This document shows positions 5,893 through 6,233 of a stretch of 6,233 nt of DNA, piece after piece. The stretch spans positions 1 through 6,233 of the forward strand of contig CAMGKS010000073.1 of the NCBI GenBank assembly GCA_946056785.1. The letters run 5' to 3'. Made by a program: the position numbers and the translations under genes. Within the stretch, counting starts at the first letter, position 1; each line of letters begins with the position of its first letter. The stretch comes from an uncultured Clostridia bacterium (GTDB taxonomy: Bacteria > Bacillota > Clostridia > Christensenellales > CAG-917). Below the pieces are notes generated by a model. The model worked only from the letters and a program-made list of their open reading frames with translations, had not been told where the DNA came from and made no database searches.

Positions 5893-6233
5893 TTAGTTCT
5901 CCTCCTCGATTTTTATGACGTTGTCAACGTCTATTGCTTCTATGTCTTTTGTTTTTAAACTGTCGATATCGCTACTGATATTTTTTGCGTTGCGTTTTGC
6001 CATCAACTCTTCCTTATATTTCAAAGCTTCGTTATCGACAGGATTGCTGATTTCACCGAATCCGTTTATCTTTGCCTGGTTGCTTTCGATTTTAGGAATA
6101 AGTGCCTTTAAGTCGTCTTCCATCTTTTTCAAAGTCGCAACCGCTCTTTCAGGTTCGGCAATTACCTTTTTAAGGTCGTCGATTTTAAGATAAGCTCTGG
6201 CTCTTGACAATTCCGACGCTGAAAAATCGGAAG
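5893..6233 (-). CDS. Coiled-coil protein of unknown function, 5' end cut off by the window edge
   Basis: Only the last 112 codons are visible. A TTG lies at 6208-6210, but the frame stays open upstream to the window edge (residues SDFSASE precede it) and no Shine-Dalgarno sequence is visible before it. I therefore read the TTG as an internal Leu codon and the gene as a 3' fragment. The visible part is charged and helical, with a Lys/Glu-rich heptad-like stretch in its first half (DDLKKVIAE, then LKKMEDDLKALIPKIE), a short break with Gly and Pro (GFGEISNP), a second helix, and an acidic tail ending IKIEEEN. No Cys, membrane segment or catalytic motif is visible. The stop codon is 2 nt from the start of the ESCRT-III-like gene, and the last codons of this gene contain that gene's ribosome binding site, so the two are almost certainly co-translated. 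It could be a partner or a second filament-forming subunit. The family is not recognised. Confidence 0.8.
   Translation of the reverse strand, partial: SDFSASELSRARAYLKIDDLKKVIAEPERAVATLKKMEDDLKALIPKIESNQAKINGFGEISNPVDNEALKYKEELMAKRNAKNISSDIDSLKTKDIEAIDVDNVIKIEEEN
5899..5907 (-). promoter_or_regulatory. Ribosome binding site of the ESCRT-III-like gene, inside the preceding gene
   Basis: On the minus strand the sequence reads GAGGAGGAG, 8 nt before the ATG at 5890. It lies in the Glu-Glu-Asn codons that end the upstream coiled-coil gene, which indicates translational coupling of the two. Confidence 0.8.

Noticed and set aside
6208..6210. TTG as the start codon of the first gene (105-aa product)
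   Set aside because: The frame continues open to the window edge and no Shine-Dalgarno sequence is visible before it, so it is read as an internal Leu codon of a truncated gene.

Overview
The window reads as a low-GC Gram-positive-type (Firmicutes/Clostridia-like) bacterial chromosome segment. The DNA is AT-rich, the Shine-Dalgarno sequences are strong (GAGGAGGAG, AGGAGGG), the code is standard (Trp is TGG), and the zinc-ribbon/TPR/TIR protein is of a type I associate with gut Firmicutes. This placement is an inference. All genes lie on the minus strand, so transcription runs from base 6233 towards base 1. No rRNA, tRNA, CRISPR array, insertion sequence or phage gene was seen.

Layout in transcription order: (1) the 3' part of a coiled-coil protein whose frame is open to the window edge (5893-6233); (2) a 200-aa helical protein that resembles an ESCRT-III/SNF7 (CHMP2-like) subunit (5288-5890), 2 nt after gene 1; (3) a 225-nt intergenic region with several inverted repeats, including a perfect 13-bp hairpin just before the next gene; (4) a 950-aa protein with an N-terminal zinc ribbon, a TPR-like segment, a TIR domain with an intact candidate catalytic Glu, a long helical-repeat region and three C-terminal membrane segments (2210-5062); (5) a 107-nt gap with a GC-rich stem-loop; (6) a Vps4-like ATPase with an N-terminal MIT-like three-helix bundle and a meiotic-clade-like AAA+ domain (942-2102); (7) a cytosolic trypsin-like (HtrA-type) serine protease with an N-terminal zinc ribbon and no signal peptide (80-931), whose ribosome binding site overlaps the ATPase stop codon. 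The last 79 bases hold only AT-rich sequence and no convincing terminator.

Taken together, this looks like a bacterial ESCRT-III/Vps4-like membrane-remodelling module combined with a TIR putative NAD-consuming enzyme or signalling protein and a protease. A working model, which is inference only: the ESCRT-III-like protein polymerises on membrane, the MIT-AAA ATPase remodels or disassembles it, the membrane-anchored TIR protein is sensor and/or effector, and the zinc-ribbon protease acts inside the cell as processing enzyme or second effector. An anti-phage/conflict role and a housekeeping envelope-stress role are both possible. The assignments rest on motif reading and remembered family sequences, not on a search.
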